Positions 7,690-16,620 of a DNA stretch of 28,304 nucleotides are shown one piece after another. The translations under genes were made by a program, and so were the position numbers. The stretch comes from an uncultured Kineosporia sp. (GTDB lineage Bacteria; Actinomycetota; Actinomycetes; Actinomycetales; Kineosporiaceae). Under the pieces are notes generated by a model. The model was not told the origin of the DNA and made no database searches. It saw only the letters and a program-made list of their open reading frames with translations. The stretch spans positions 1 through 28,304 of the forward strand of contig CALMAR010000061.1 of NCBI GenBank assembly GCA_937859855.1, read 5' to 3'. Position 1 is the first letter of the stretch. Each line of letters starts with the position of its first letter.

Positions 7690-8922
7690 ATGAAGCGATT
7701 CGACCGGTTCGGCGCCAGAGCCATCTCGTTGGTTGCCATCAGCAGCCTGGCCCTGGCCGCCTGCGGGGGCGTGAAGAACGGCGACAGCTCATCTTCTGGC
7801 GCCACCAAGATTGTGATCGGTGCCTCGATCCCAACCAGTGGCCCGCTGGCCAGCTTCGGTTCCTTCGAGAAGTTTGGCTACGAGCAGGCCGTGCGGGAGG
7901 TCAACGAGGGCGGCGGCATCGATATCAACGGCAAGAAGCTGATGGTCGCCTTGAAGCTGCTGGACGACAAGACCGATCCGAACACGGTCTCCTCGAACAT
8001 CGACTCGCTGGTCTCCGCGGACAAGGTGAACGCGTTGCTCGGATCGTGCACGCCTGCACTGGTCATTCCCGGTGCGATCGCGGCGGAGCGAGCCAAGGTC
8101 CCCTTCGTCACCGCTTGCGCCCCGGTCTCGGCATTTGGGGCGGCCAAGAAGTGGGAATGGTCCTGGGACATCTTCTTCGACGAGACCAAGCTGCCAAACC
8201 TGACCTTCAACAGCTTGCGGGACAACAACATCAAGACCAACAGCAAGGTTGCGCTGCTGCATGACAACGGTCCCGACGGCGTGGCGCTAGCGGCGCAGAT
8301 GCCCGCCGACGCCAAGGCCGCAGGTTACAACGTGGTCCTGAATGAGTCCTTCCCGACCGACGCGACCGACCTGAGCGCGGCGGTGCGCAAGGCCAAGGCC
8401 TCGGGTGCGGACGTGCTGTTCGTCGATGCCGTGACGCCGCAAGCCGTTTCGATCCGCAAGCAGATGGCAACCGCTGCCTACACACCGAAGGTCGTTGTGA
8501 TGGAGAAGGGTGCCGAGCCGCAGCAGTTCGCCGACGCACTGGGCAATCTGGCCGATGGGGTCACCGTGGCCGCCTATTGGGACGCCTCCTTCAGCTACCC
8601 GGGTTCCGCCGAACTGGCCGCCGCCTTCACCAAACAGGTCGGGCCTGGAGTAAGTCAGCACATCGCGGACACCTACACCGCCGCTAAGGTCCTGCTCGAT
8701 GCCATCGCAGCGGCGAAATCGCTTGATGCGAAGGCGATCGACGACGCAATCGCGAAGACCGACAAGACCTTTCCGGTCGGCCCGGTCAAGTTTCGTGCCG
8801 ACCACACCTCTCCGCTCGAGCTGACCAAGGCGCAGTGGCAGGACGGCAAGGTGAAGATCGTCTGGCCAAGTGACAAGGCGAACGCGAAGTTCCTGTTCCC
8901 GTTCCCCGCAGAGAAGTCATGA
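7690..8922 (+). CDS. Liv-type ABC transporter substrate-binding lipoprotein
   Basis: A 410-residue type I periplasmic-binding-fold protein of the Leu/Ile/Val-binding family. The signal peptide ends in the lipobox LAAC, with Cys25 as the lipidated residue. The mature part begins with IVIGASIPTSGPLASFGSFE, the usual first strand of the family, followed by the ALLGSCTPALV and KVALLHDNG segments. It should capture the pathway's substrate outside the membrane and deliver it to the permeases encoded next. In catabolic clusters such binding proteins often bind aromatic acids or amides, not amino acids. It overlaps the next gene (ATGA). Confidence 0.95.
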   Translation: MKRFDRFGARAISLVAISSLALAACGGVKNGDSSSSGATKIVIGASIPTSGPLASFGSFEKFGYEQAVREVNEGGGIDINGKKLMVALKLLDDKTDPNTVSSNIDSLVSADKVNALLGSCTPALVIPGAIAAERAKVPFVTACAPVSAFGAAKKWEWSWDIFFDETKLPNLTFNSLRDNNIKTNSKVALLHDNGPDGVALAAQMPADAKAAGYNVVLNESFPTDATDLSAAVRKAKASGADVLFVDAVTPQAVSIRKQMATAAYTPKVVVMEKGAEPQQFADALGNLADGVTVAAYWDASFSYPGSAELAAAFTKQVGPGVSQHIADTYTAAKVLLDAIAAAKSLDAKAIDDAIAKTDKTFPVGPVKFRADHTSPLELTKAQWQDGKVKIVWPSDKANAKFLFPFPAEKS

Positions 8923-9782
8923 TTGGTCTGCTCCAGGCGAGTCTGAGCGGCCTCCTGATCGGAGGGTTGTTCGCCACCTCGGCCTTGGGGCTGTCGCTCG
9001 TCCTGGGCGTTACCAGGCTCGTGAACCTGGTGCATGGGGACCTGGTGGTGATCGGCTCCTACGTGGCTTTTTCGGTCTATGCCGGATGGGGCCTGGACCC
9101 CCTGCTTGGACTGCCGCTGATCGCCCTGGCCGGGGCGGTCATCGGCGGAACGATCCAGCGAACCCTGCTCCAGCCTCTGATCAAGCACGGCGCCGATGCC
9201 CCTCTCATCACGACGTTCGCGCTCTCGATCGTCGTGCAGAACGTGCTGGTGCTGATCTTCCGTGGCGATACCCGGTCCATCGACCGGCCCTACACCCGCT
9301 CGGTGCTGGAGATCGGCTCGATCACGGTCCCGTACATTTACCTGATCGCCTTCGGGGTCTCGATGGCCGTTTGCGCCGCCGTGTTCGTCCTTGTAACCCG
9401 GACGTCGTTCGGTCGGCGACTTCGGGCTGCGAGCGAGGACGACCGTGCGGCAGCGGTTCTCGGTGTCCGGGTGGGTTGGCTCAAGACGCTCACGTACGCG
9501 CTGGCCGCGGCCACGTCGGCCGTCGCTGGCGCCCTGCTGGGCATGTGCTTCTCGTTCACCCCGACCTCCGGCACCGAATACCTCCTGACCGGTATGGCTG
9601 TAGTGGTGATCGGCGGGCTGGGCAGCATCCAGGGCACGGTGGTCGGTGGGCTATTGCTCGGCCTGGTGGAGGCCTGGGGAGCCTACTTCTACGGAGACGG
9701 CTATCGGCTTTTCTTCGGTCTGCTCGCGTTTCTCATGCTGCTCGTGCTCAGGCCGCAAGGCCTCTACGGGAGGACGGCATGA
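8919..9782 (+). CDS. livH: Branched-chain amino acid-type ABC permease, LivH-like
   Basis: A 287-residue, very hydrophobic protein with about eight membrane segments. It has the LivH signatures VNLVHGDLVVIGSYVAF near the N-terminus, RRLRAASEDDRAAAVLGV in the cytoplasmic coupling loop and VVVIGGLGSIQGTVVGGLLLG near the C-terminus. It forms the translocation channel with the LivM-like subunit. Start and stop overlap the neighbours by 4 bp (ATGA at each junction), so translation is tightly coupled with the binding protein and LivM-like genes. Confidence 0.94.
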   Translation: MIGLLQASLSGLLIGGLFATSALGLSLVLGVTRLVNLVHGDLVVIGSYVAFSVYAGWGLDPLLGLPLIALAGAVIGGTIQRTLLQPLIKHGADAPLITTFALSIVVQNVLVLIFRGDTRSIDRPYTRSVLEIGSITVPYIYLIAFGVSMAVCAAVFVLVTRTSFGRRLRAASEDDRAAAVLGVRVGWLKTLTYALAAATSAVAGALLGMCFSFTPTSGTEYLLTGMAVVVIGGLGSIQGTVVGGLLLGLVEAWGAYFYGDGYRLFFGLLAFLMLLVLRPQGLYGRTA

Positions 9783-10771
9783 CTACGACGATCACACAGA
9801 GCCACTCCGGTCCAGCCGCGACGACGCGTAAGCCCCCCCGAAGCCCGGCCAGGGGAATCGTCGTCCTGCTGGTCGTGTCGGTGGCGGCCGCCAGCTTGCC
9901 TTTCATCGCCGGCCCGTACTACCAGCAGATTGGCTACCAATTCTTCCAGCTGGTCGCCTTGGCCACCGCTTGGAACCTGTTAGCCGGCTACACCGGCTTG
10001 GCCTCCCTGGGCTCGGGCGCGTTCGTCGGCCTCGGTATCTACACGTCCGTGCTGCTGTCCAACGGGCAGGCATGGGCCCTCCCGCTCCTACTGGTGGCCG
10101 GTGGCGTGGTGGCAGCCACGTTCGCCGTGCTGGTCAGCCCGGCGCTGTTCCGGCTGCGCGGCCTGTACTTCACCGTGGCCACCCTGGCACTGGCAGAGGC
10201 CCTGCGGATCTTCGCCGTGAACTCGGAGACGTTCAAAGGGGCTAGTGGCATCATCCTGAACACCGCAGCCCCGGACTTCTACGTCCTCTACTGGATCGTC
10301 CTGGCCATCGCCGTGATCAGCACGGTGGTCATCGGCGCCGTGCTGAGGACTCCAGCGTCGATGTCGCTGCGCAGCATCCGGGACGACGAGGACGTGGCCC
10401 AGGAGATGGGGGTCCCCACCTTCCGGACCAAGCTCTGGGCCTTCGCCCTGGCGGCATTCATCATGGGTGTGGTTGGTGCCCTGCAGACTCTCCGGCTAGG
10501 AGCGGTGGAACCCTACAGCTCATTCGGCATCGTCTGGACCGTGCAGATCCTGACGGTGGCGATCGTCGGCGGGCTGGGCACCCAAGCCGGTCCATGGTTC
10601 GGAGCTCTCTTCGTGGTAGTCCTCAATCAGGTGCTCCGCGACGTCCCCGAGGTGCAGGCCACCGTCAACGGCCTCGTGATCATCCTGGCGATTCGGTTTG
10701 CTCCTCGCGGCATCTGGGGCACCGCACGACAGTTCCTGGGAGGTCGGCGTGACCGTCTCGCACGTCACTGA
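9779..10771 (+). CDS. livM: Branched-chain amino acid-type ABC permease, LivM-like
   Basis: A 330-residue membrane protein. After a Pro/Arg-rich cytoplasmic tail of about 30 residues come the LivM features: ATAWNLLAGYTGLASLGSGA, LFRLRGLYFTVATLALAEAL, a coupling loop with SMSLRSIRDDEDVAQEMGV, and IVGGLGTQAGPWFGALF. It pairs with the LivH-like subunit. The frame stays open far upstream through the livH gene, but that part is a shadow; the ATG at 9779 overlaps the livH stop by 4 bp. The 3' end overlaps the ATPase gene by 23 bp. Confidence 0.94.
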   Translation: MTTTITQSHSGPAATTRKPPRSPARGIVVLLVVSVAAASLPFIAGPYYQQIGYQFFQLVALATAWNLLAGYTGLASLGSGAFVGLGIYTSVLLSNGQAWALPLLLVAGGVVAATFAVLVSPALFRLRGLYFTVATLALAEALRIFAVNSETFKGASGIILNTAAPDFYVLYWIVLAIAVISTVVIGAVLRTPASMSLRSIRDDEDVAQEMGVPTFRTKLWAFALAAFIMGVVGALQTLRLGAVEPYSSFGIVWTVQILTVAIVGGLGTQAGPWFGALFVVVLNQVLRDVPEVQATVNGLVIILAIRFAPRGIWGTARQFLGGRRDRLARH

Positions 10772-12287
10772 CCCCGGCTCCACGACGGAGGGCACGGCCG
10801 TCATCGCCACTGAGTCGCTGACCAAGCGCTACGGCGGTGTGACGGCGGTCGACTCGCTCAGCCTCCGAGTGCAGTCGGGAACGTCGCTGGGCGTGATCGG
10901 CCCGAACGGCGCCGGCAAGTCAACGCTTATCAGCCTGCTCTCCGGCGCTCTGGCACCGACCCAGGGACGGGTCCTGATGGGAGGCCAGGACGTGTCTGGC
11001 TGGGGTGCATCCCGGCGGACCGCGATCGGTGTCGGGCGGACCCATCAGATCCCGCGTCCGTTCTCCGGGATGACGGTCACCGAGAATCTGCTGCTAGCCG
11101 CCCGACACGCACAGGGTGCGCACGAGAGCGCATCCGCCTCGCTCCGGCGCAGCCGCGAGATCCTCGCGCGAACGGGGCTTCTGGAACAGGCCGAGGATCT
11201 GGCCGGCGGTCTCCCATTGCTACGGAGAAAGCGACTGGAGCTGGCGCGGGCGCTCGCGCTCCGGCCCCGGGTGCTCCTGCTCGACGAGATCGGCGGTGGC
11301 CTTGTCGAGTCCGAGATAGCGGAGCTAATCGGTCTAATCAACGAAATACGTTCGGAGGTAGAGGTTCTCGTCGTCGTCGAGCACGTGATGGAAGTGATCA
11401 CGGCCTGCACCGACGAGACCGTCGTCCTGGACTTCGGAAAGCAGATCACGTTGGGCGCCACGGCTGATGTGCTGCGCGATCCGCAGGTCACGGCCATCTA
11501 CCTGGGCACGGCGGCGGGTGGTGGGATCGACCGCGCGGTTCGTGACCGGACTCTCAGGTCCGCCTCCAAGCCCGTCTTGAGGGTGCAGGACCTACGCGTG
11601 GATTACGACGGCGTCCAGGCGTTGCGCGGTGTCGACATGAGCGTCAATCCGGGCGAGGTCGTGGCTCTGCTGGGTGCCAACGGGGCCGGCAAGAGCTCGC
11701 TCGCTCGAGCGATCAGTGGTGATGTTCCGATCGCTTCAGGGTTGGTGCAGGTCGATGGCGTACCGACCTCGGGCATGGGATCGCACGGAGTTGCACGGGC
11801 CGGCATCGCCCACTGCATGGAGGGACGGCGGATCTTCGGAACTCTCACCGTCCGCGAAAACCTACTGCTGGCGGCGGACTATCTCGATAACACAGCGGCC
11901 GCTGCCAACCTGACGTACGTCTGCGACATCTTCCCTCTGCTCGGCGAGCGGCTGGACCAGCCCGGAACCGCGATGTCGGGCGGGCAGCAGCAGATGCTGG
12001 CAATCGCCAGGGCGGTGATGAGTTCACCCAAGCTGACCATCTTCGACGAGGTCAGCCTTGGCCTGGCGCCCGTGATGATCGACACCCTCTATGCGGCACT
12101 GGCGCGAATCCGTGACGACGGGATGGCCATGGTCCTGGTGGAGCAGAACCTCCAGCGTGCGCTCTCCCTGGCCGACCGGGTGCTCGTCCTGACTCACGGC
12201 CAGGTCGTCCTGGAGGGGACGCCCGACGAGGTCGCGCGCGATCCGCGGTTGAGATCGCTGTATTCGGGAGAGGCCGGAGATGAGTGA
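10749..12287 (+). CDS. Fused LivG-LivF ABC transporter ATPase
   Basis: A single 512-residue chain with two nucleotide-binding domains, where most Liv systems have separate LivG and LivF proteins. Domain 1 (about residues 15-255, LivG-like) has Walker A GPNGAGKST at 51-59, VGRTHQIPRPFSGMTV, and Walker B VLLLDEIGGGL. Domain 2 (about 275-510, LivF-like) has Walker A GANGAGKSS at 309-317, a canonical MSGGQQQ signature (409-415) and LTIFDEVSLGLAP. In domain 1 the usual signature is replaced by LAGGLPLLRRKRLELARAL, without the Gln pair seen in LivG. Start GTG 10749 has GGGAGG 5 nt upstream. It energises uptake by the LivHM-like pore. Confidence 0.93.
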   Translation: MTVSHVTDPGSTTEGTAVIATESLTKRYGGVTAVDSLSLRVQSGTSLGVIGPNGAGKSTLISLLSGALAPTQGRVLMGGQDVSGWGASRRTAIGVGRTHQIPRPFSGMTVTENLLLAARHAQGAHESASASLRRSREILARTGLLEQAEDLAGGLPLLRRKRLELARALALRPRVLLLDEIGGGLVESEIAELIGLINEIRSEVEVLVVVEHVMEVITACTDETVVLDFGKQITLGATADVLRDPQVTAIYLGTAAGGGIDRAVRDRTLRSASKPVLRVQDLRVDYDGVQALRGVDMSVNPGEVVALLGANGAGKSSLARAISGDVPIASGLVQVDGVPTSGMGSHGVARAGIAHCMEGRRIFGTLTVRENLLLAADYLDNTAAAANLTYVCDIFPLLGERLDQPGTAMSGGQQQMLAIARAVMSSPKLTIFDEVSLGLAPVMIDTLYAALARIRDDGMAMVLVEQNLQRALSLADRVLVLTHGQVVLEGTPDEVARDPRLRSLYSGEAGDE

Positions 12288-13914
12288 CTCGGCGGCGGGC
12301 GGCCGTCAGGGTCGGGTCGACTGCATCGTCGTCGGCGCCGGGCCTGTCGGCCTGTTAACGGCGATCCTGCTCTCCCGGGAGGGCTGGCGAGTCGTCGTGG
12401 TGGAGCGCTGGCCTGCTCGTTACCCGATGCCGCGAGCCTGCACGATTGACCACGAGGCGCTGCGGATCCTCCAGGCGGCTGGGGTGATGGCCGAGCACAC
12501 GGACCTGTTCGAGCCCTCGCGGGGTGAGCGCGGCGGGTACCAGATGCGCAACGCAGACGGGGAACTCCTCCAGGCGATCAACTGGAATCGGACTGCGGAG
12601 TCCGGATGGGCCAACACCAACGGCTTCTATCAGCCGGACCTTGAGCAGGTGCTTGAGCAGATGGCCGAGGCGTTGCCGGATGTCAAGGTGCTGCGGGGAT
12701 GGTCGGCGGAGGCGATCAACCAGGATGAGGGCACTGTGTCGCTCACCGTCGCGCGAACGAGCGGCCAGGCGGACACGGAAGCGATCACAGCCTCCTGGCT
12801 GATCGCCGCAGATGGCGCGAACAGCCCGGTCCGCTCCATGCTCGGCATCTCGGTCGAGGACGCCGGCTTCGAAGCGGACTGGCTTGTGGTGGATTACGAG
12901 CCGCTGGTCGACCGTGAGTGGGACGCCTTCGTCACGCAGTACTGCGATCCGGCCCAACCTGCGACGGCCGTGAACAGCGGGCCCGGCAGGCGGCGCTTCG
13001 AGTTCATGCGCCGCGCCGACGTCACGGCCGAGGAACTCAGCCGGCCTGAAACGGCGTGGCGCTTGATGGCGCCATGGGGGATCACCCCGCAGACGGCCCG
13101 GCTGGAGCGGCATGCGATGTATACGTTCCGTGCCCGTTGGGCGCGGGAATGGCGCCGCGGCAGGGTCTTCCTGGCCGGCGACGCCGCTCACCTGATGCCG
13201 CCGTTCCTGGGCCAGGGGATGTGCGCTGGCCTGCGCGACGCCCGGTCGTTGACCTGGCGACTGCTCATGGTGCAGCGCGGCCAGGCCGAGCAGACGGTCC
13301 TGGACAGCTACGGCAGTGAGCGGCTCGGGCACGTCCGCGAGATCATCGACGAAGCTGTGGCAGTGGGCCGGGTGATCTGCGAGCTCGACCCGGTCCGCGC
13401 TGCCGAACGGGACGCCCGGATGAGGGCGGAGCTGGCCGATCCAGATTCGCTCACCGTCGAACCTCCGCACCCGCGCCTGGGTGAGCCGTCCCTGACGCTG
13501 CCGAGCGCCGGTATCGATGGGCGCTTGGCCGTCCAGGGCCGGGTGGAGGCGAAGGGCCGGATCGGCCTGTTCGACGACGTTGTGGGCGGCAGCTGGCAGC
13601 TGATCGGCTACGGCGTGGACCCGGTGCAGGGTGTCTCGGAGCCGGATCTGGCCTGGTTCAGAGACATCGGCGGGACGACCTCCTTGGTTTCGCCCGACGG
13701 GCCGGTGCGCGACGTGGAGGGTGTCTACGGCGACTGGTTCGCGTCACGCGGCTGCGAGGTGCTGCTCGCCCGGCCCGACTTCTACGTCTTCGCGGCAGGC
13801 TTGCAGACGGCCGTTCCCGAGATGCTGCATTCGCTCCGAGACCTGTTACGTGCCAGTGATTCCGAGAGTGAGGTTGATCCACGCCATGCCTATGCGCATC
13901 ACCCGCCTGAGTGA
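12280..13914 (+). CDS. FAD-dependent aromatic hydroxylase, MhpA-like
   Basis: A 544-residue class A flavoprotein monooxygenase. The FAD-binding motifs are in order: GAGPVG (residues 19-24), the ADG motif around Asp178 (LIAADGANSPVRS), and GRVFLAGDAAHLMPP with Asp301, followed by GQGMCAGLRDA. The C-terminal thioredoxin-like domain of the phenol-hydroxylase/MhpA group is present (about 400-540). Close relatives use NAD(P)H and O2 to ortho-hydroxylate phenols such as 3-hydroxyphenylpropionate and resorcinol. It overlaps the ATPase gene by 8 bp and the cupin gene by 29 bp, so it belongs to arm A. The precise substrate cannot be deduced. Confidence 0.93.
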   Translation: MSDSAAGGRQGRVDCIVVGAGPVGLLTAILLSREGWRVVVVERWPARYPMPRACTIDHEALRILQAAGVMAEHTDLFEPSRGERGGYQMRNADGELLQAINWNRTAESGWANTNGFYQPDLEQVLEQMAEALPDVKVLRGWSAEAINQDEGTVSLTVARTSGQADTEAITASWLIAADGANSPVRSMLGISVEDAGFEADWLVVDYEPLVDREWDAFVTQYCDPAQPATAVNSGPGRRRFEFMRRADVTAEELSRPETAWRLMAPWGITPQTARLERHAMYTFRARWAREWRRGRVFLAGDAAHLMPPFLGQGMCAGLRDARSLTWRLLMVQRGQAEQTVLDSYGSERLGHVREIIDEAVAVGRVICELDPVRAAERDARMRAELADPDSLTVEPPHPRLGEPSLTLPSAGIDGRLAVQGRVEAKGRIGLFDDVVGGSWQLIGYGVDPVQGVSEPDLAWFRDIGGTTSLVSPDGPVRDVEGVYGDWFASRGCEVLLARPDFYVFAAGLQTAVPEMLHSLRDLLRASDSESEVDPRHAYAHHPPE

Positions 13915-14227
13915 GGCCGAACCGTTCAGCCCGGTGGACCACGACGGAGTGGGACCCGTCCGTCTGCAAGGTGGCTCGGCCACCCCAACGGAGAAGTTCA
14001 CCGTCGCCCTATCCCACTACCTTCCGGGCGCGATGGCTCAGCTGGCGCCGCAGGCCGCTGAGACCGTCTACGTCGTGCTGGCCGGTGAGCTCGTGATGGC
14101 CGCGGACGGCGAGGAGGCTGCGTTGAGTAGCTACGACTCTGTGCACTTCACCGCGGGCACGCTGCGCACCGTGGAGAACCGCACGTCCCTGCCAGCCAGC
14201 ATGCTCGTTATCCGGGCAACCAGCTAA
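13886..14227 (+). CDS. Small cupin-fold protein lacking metal ligands
   Basis: A protein of about 113 residues with the cupin double motif: a first strand pair ending in AETVYVVLAGELVM and a second with SVHFTAGTLRTVENRT. The HxH and Glu pattern normally found before the first Gly is here LAPQAAE, and the second-motif His is Arg (TLRTVEN), so the common metal site is missing. It is thus unlikely to be a metal-dependent dioxygenase and may be an isomerase, a binding protein or an accessory factor. ATG 13886 overlaps the hydroxylase gene; ATG 13892 is an alternative. The frame is open further upstream, but that is shadow. Confidence 0.82.
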   Translation: MPMRITRLSEAEPFSPVDHDGVGPVRLQGGSATPTEKFTVALSHYLPGAMAQLAPQAAETVYVVLAGELVMAADGEEAALSSYDSVHFTAGTLRTVENRTSLPASMLVIRATS

Positions 14228-14249
14228 ATATCTAGGGGAGAGTCAGAGC

Positions 14250-15392
14250 ATGACCAACGATGCCGGTCACGACCTCCGGACGGCCGCTGGCGGCGCCCTT
14301 CTGCACCAACCGGCCCACCGGCCGATCCCAGGCGACTTCAACACCACCTTGGTGACTTTCGCTGCGATGGCGTTGTACGACCACCTCGACGGTGAGCAGC
14401 GGCGCCGTGCCGTGGTTCCGCTGGAAGACGAGAACCGGACCCACTGGAACTTCCTGCCCGAGTCCGGACGACGCGGCGTACCTATCCGGGATATGACCCA
14501 GACCCAGAGATTCCTGGCTCACCGGCTGATTGCCCAGTGCATGTCGGTCGAGGGCTACGGGCAGGTCGTGCAGGTGATGGCGAACGAGCATGTGCTCCGG
14601 GAACTGAACGCGCCGATGTTCGGGCACGTGGCCGCGCACTTCCGCGACCCGGAGGGTTACTTCCTCACCTTCTTCAACCAGCCGCAGCCGGACAGTGACT
14701 GGGGCTGGCGTCTGGTCGGCCACCATCTTGCTCTGAACTTCACTATCGCCGGGCAGGACGTGATGTCGCCGACCCCGCTGCTGCTCGGTTCCGAGCCCGC
14801 CCGGATCGGGCCATTCCGCATCCTCGGTCACGAGGAGGACCTGGGTTTCTCCCTGCTCGAGCTGCTCGACTCTGACCAGATCGCCACGGCCACCATCCAT
14901 CACACGTCACCGCCGGACTTCGCGACCCGGTGCGTCCCGGTGCTCGGCGAAGAGGAGTGGCCCGACGTCCACGGCATTGGCCGCCGGGACGCCCCCATCA
15001 CCGACGCCGACCGGGAGGCGCTGCGCTGGTTCAAGGATCGGCGACAGGGTCTGTCCCGTTCAAGCATGGGCGCGACCCAGCAGGAGGCTTTCGACGTCCT
15101 GCTCGAATCCTTCGTGCAACGCGTGAAGCCGGAGCAGGTGGGCCGGGAGATGGACCGGATCCGCTCTGCCGGCCAGGACGGCCTGCACTTCGTCTGGGCC
15201 GGGTCGCACGATATCGCCGAGCCGCACTACTTCCGGATCGAAGGGCCGGTCACTTTGGTCGAGTTCGATAACACGGAGGACAACGCCAATCACGTGCACT
15301 GCGTCTGGCGCGACCCCGGAAACGACTTCGGCCAGGACATTCTGGCCCAGCACCGGGCAGCCCAGCACGCGACATCGAACTCACATGCCTGA
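14250..15392 (+). CDS. DUF3500-like protein
   Basis: A 380-residue protein with the pattern I associate with DUF3500 proteins: an N-terminal helical part with HWNFLPE and RGVPIRDMTQTQR, the core FRDPEGYFLTFFNQP then WGWRLVGHHLALNFTIAGQD, and a C-terminal WAGSHDIAEPHYFRIEGP followed by DNTEDNANHVHCVWRD. There are several conserved-looking His and Asp residues but no signal peptide. The family's reaction is not established as far as I know. A good Shine-Dalgarno (GGGGAGAG) precedes the ATG, and the gene overlaps the CoA-transferase gene (ATG at 15385, stop at 15390). Its position points to a catalytic or accessory role in the pathway. Confidence 0.85.
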   Translation: MTNDAGHDLRTAAGGALLHQPAHRPIPGDFNTTLVTFAAMALYDHLDGEQRRRAVVPLEDENRTHWNFLPESGRRGVPIRDMTQTQRFLAHRLIAQCMSVEGYGQVVQVMANEHVLRELNAPMFGHVAAHFRDPEGYFLTFFNQPQPDSDWGWRLVGHHLALNFTIAGQDVMSPTPLLLGSEPARIGPFRILGHEEDLGFSLLELLDSDQIATATIHHTSPPDFATRCVPVLGEEEWPDVHGIGRRDAPITDADREALRWFKDRRQGLSRSSMGATQQEAFDVLLESFVQRVKPEQVGREMDRIRSAGQDGLHFVWAGSHDIAEPHYFRIEGPVTLVEFDNTEDNANHVHCVWRDPGNDFGQDILAQHRAAQHATSNSHA

Positions 15393-16620
15393 GGAGAGCA
15401 TCCCTACCGGGCCGTTGTCCGGTTACCTCGTGGTAGACATTTCGCGGGCGCTGGCCGGTCCGCACGCGGGCATGATGCTCGGCGACATGGGCGCCCGGGT
15501 GATCAAGGTGGAGTCCCCGGCTGGGGACGACAGCCGCAGTTGGGGGCCACCTTTCGTCGACCCGGGCGACGGACAGGCGCCGGACTCTACCTACTTCCTC
15601 TGCGCCAACCGGAACAAGGAGTCGCTGGTCCTTGACCTCAAGGATCACGATGACCATGCGGTGATGGAGTCACTGCTGCACCGCGCGGACGTCCTGATCG
15701 AAAACTTCAGGAGCGGCGTCCTCGATCGCCTCGGGTTCAGCAGCGAGACGCTCTTCGAACTGAACCCGGGTCTGGTCGTCCTGTCGATCACTGGCTTCGG
15801 GCACGACGGCCCGGAGGCGTCCCGGCCGGGGTATGACCAGATCGCCCAGGGCGAGACCGGGCTGATGTCGCTGACCGGCTCTGGGCCGGACGACCCCCAG
15901 AAGATGGGGGTCCCGATCTGCGACCTGCTGGCCGGCATGAACGGAACCTCTGGAGTGCTGGCTGCTTTGTTGCAGCGGGAGCGCACTGGCCGCGGGCAGA
16001 TCGTCCGTACCTCTCTGCTGGCAGCAGGAGTGTCTGTACATGCCTTCCAGGGCACACGCTGGACCGTCGGGCACGAACTCGGGCGGGCCGCCGGGAACCA
16101 CCACCCATCGATCGCGCCCTACGGCATGTTCCGGTGCGCCGACGGAGCCGTCCAGGTCGCGGTCGGAAACCCGATGCTGTGGAGGCGTTTCTGCGCCGCG
16201 TTCGACCTGGATGCGGATGAGCCTTTGTTCGCGACAAACGACGATCGAGTACGCCATCGTGAGCAGCTGATCACCGTGGTCGAAGGAGTCTTCGCGGTCC
16301 ACAACGCCGAACCCCTGCTGAAGCAGCTCGACCGAGCGGGCATCCCGGCCGGGAAGGTCCGGACTCTGGAGGAGGTCTACACCTGGGACCAAGTCCACAG
16401 CCAGGGACTCGCGATTTCCGTCGAACATGCGCGGCTCGGTCCGCTGAGCCTCCCAGGCCCGCCGCTGCGCTTCTTCGACGATACCGGCCAGGAGACGACG
16501 AAGACCGGACACCGCCCCCCGCCTGTCCTGGACGGCAATGGCGCAGCCCTGCGGGATTGGTTGGCACAAGCTGACGATGGGACAGCAGCACGAGATCAGG
16601 CCGGTCCAAGCCGGATGTGA
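15385..16620 (+). CDS. Class III CoA-transferase (CaiB/BaiF family)
   Basis: A 411-residue cytosolic enzyme. The family features are present: VVDISRALAGPHAGMMLGDMG at the start, GARVIKVESPAGDDSR, RNKESLVLDLK, ADVLIENFRSGVLDRLGF, and GVPICDLLAGM with the expected catalytic Asp180 that forms the acyl-aspartyl intermediate. The second domain contains GMFRCADGAVQVAVGN. It moves CoA from an acyl-CoA donor to a carboxylate, so a pathway intermediate is probably activated as a thioester. Donor and acceptor are unknown. It overlaps the preceding DUF3500-like gene by 8 bp and the exporter gene by 4 bp. Confidence 0.94.
   Translation: MPEESIPTGPLSGYLVVDISRALAGPHAGMMLGDMGARVIKVESPAGDDSRSWGPPFVDPGDGQAPDSTYFLCANRNKESLVLDLKDHDDHAVMESLLHRADVLIENFRSGVLDRLGFSSETLFELNPGLVVLSITGFGHDGPEASRPGYDQIAQGETGLMSLTGSGPDDPQKMGVPICDLLAGMNGTSGVLAALLQRERTGRGQIVRTSLLAAGVSVHAFQGTRWTVGHELGRAAGNHHPSIAPYGMFRCADGAVQVAVGNPMLWRRFCAAFDLDADEPLFATNDDRVRHREQLITVVEGVFAVHNAEPLLKQLDRAGIPAGKVRTLEEVYTWDQVHSQGLAISVEHARLGPLSLPGPPLRFFDDTGQETTKTGHRPPPVLDGNGAALRDWLAQADDGTAARDQAGPSRM

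Noticed and set aside
8870..9778. Long upstream extension of the LivM-like frame
   Set aside because: It overlaps livH throughout and is not membrane-protein-like; the ATG at 9779 gives a normal LivM N-terminus.
12355..13470. 371-codon open frame antisense to the FAD hydroxylase
   Set aside because: High-GC shadow; the plus strand encodes a protein with all FAD motifs and the antisense product has no recognisable features.
15670..16569. 299-codon open frame antisense to the CoA-transferase
   Set aside because: Shadow of a gene with a complete family pattern and catalytic Asp.
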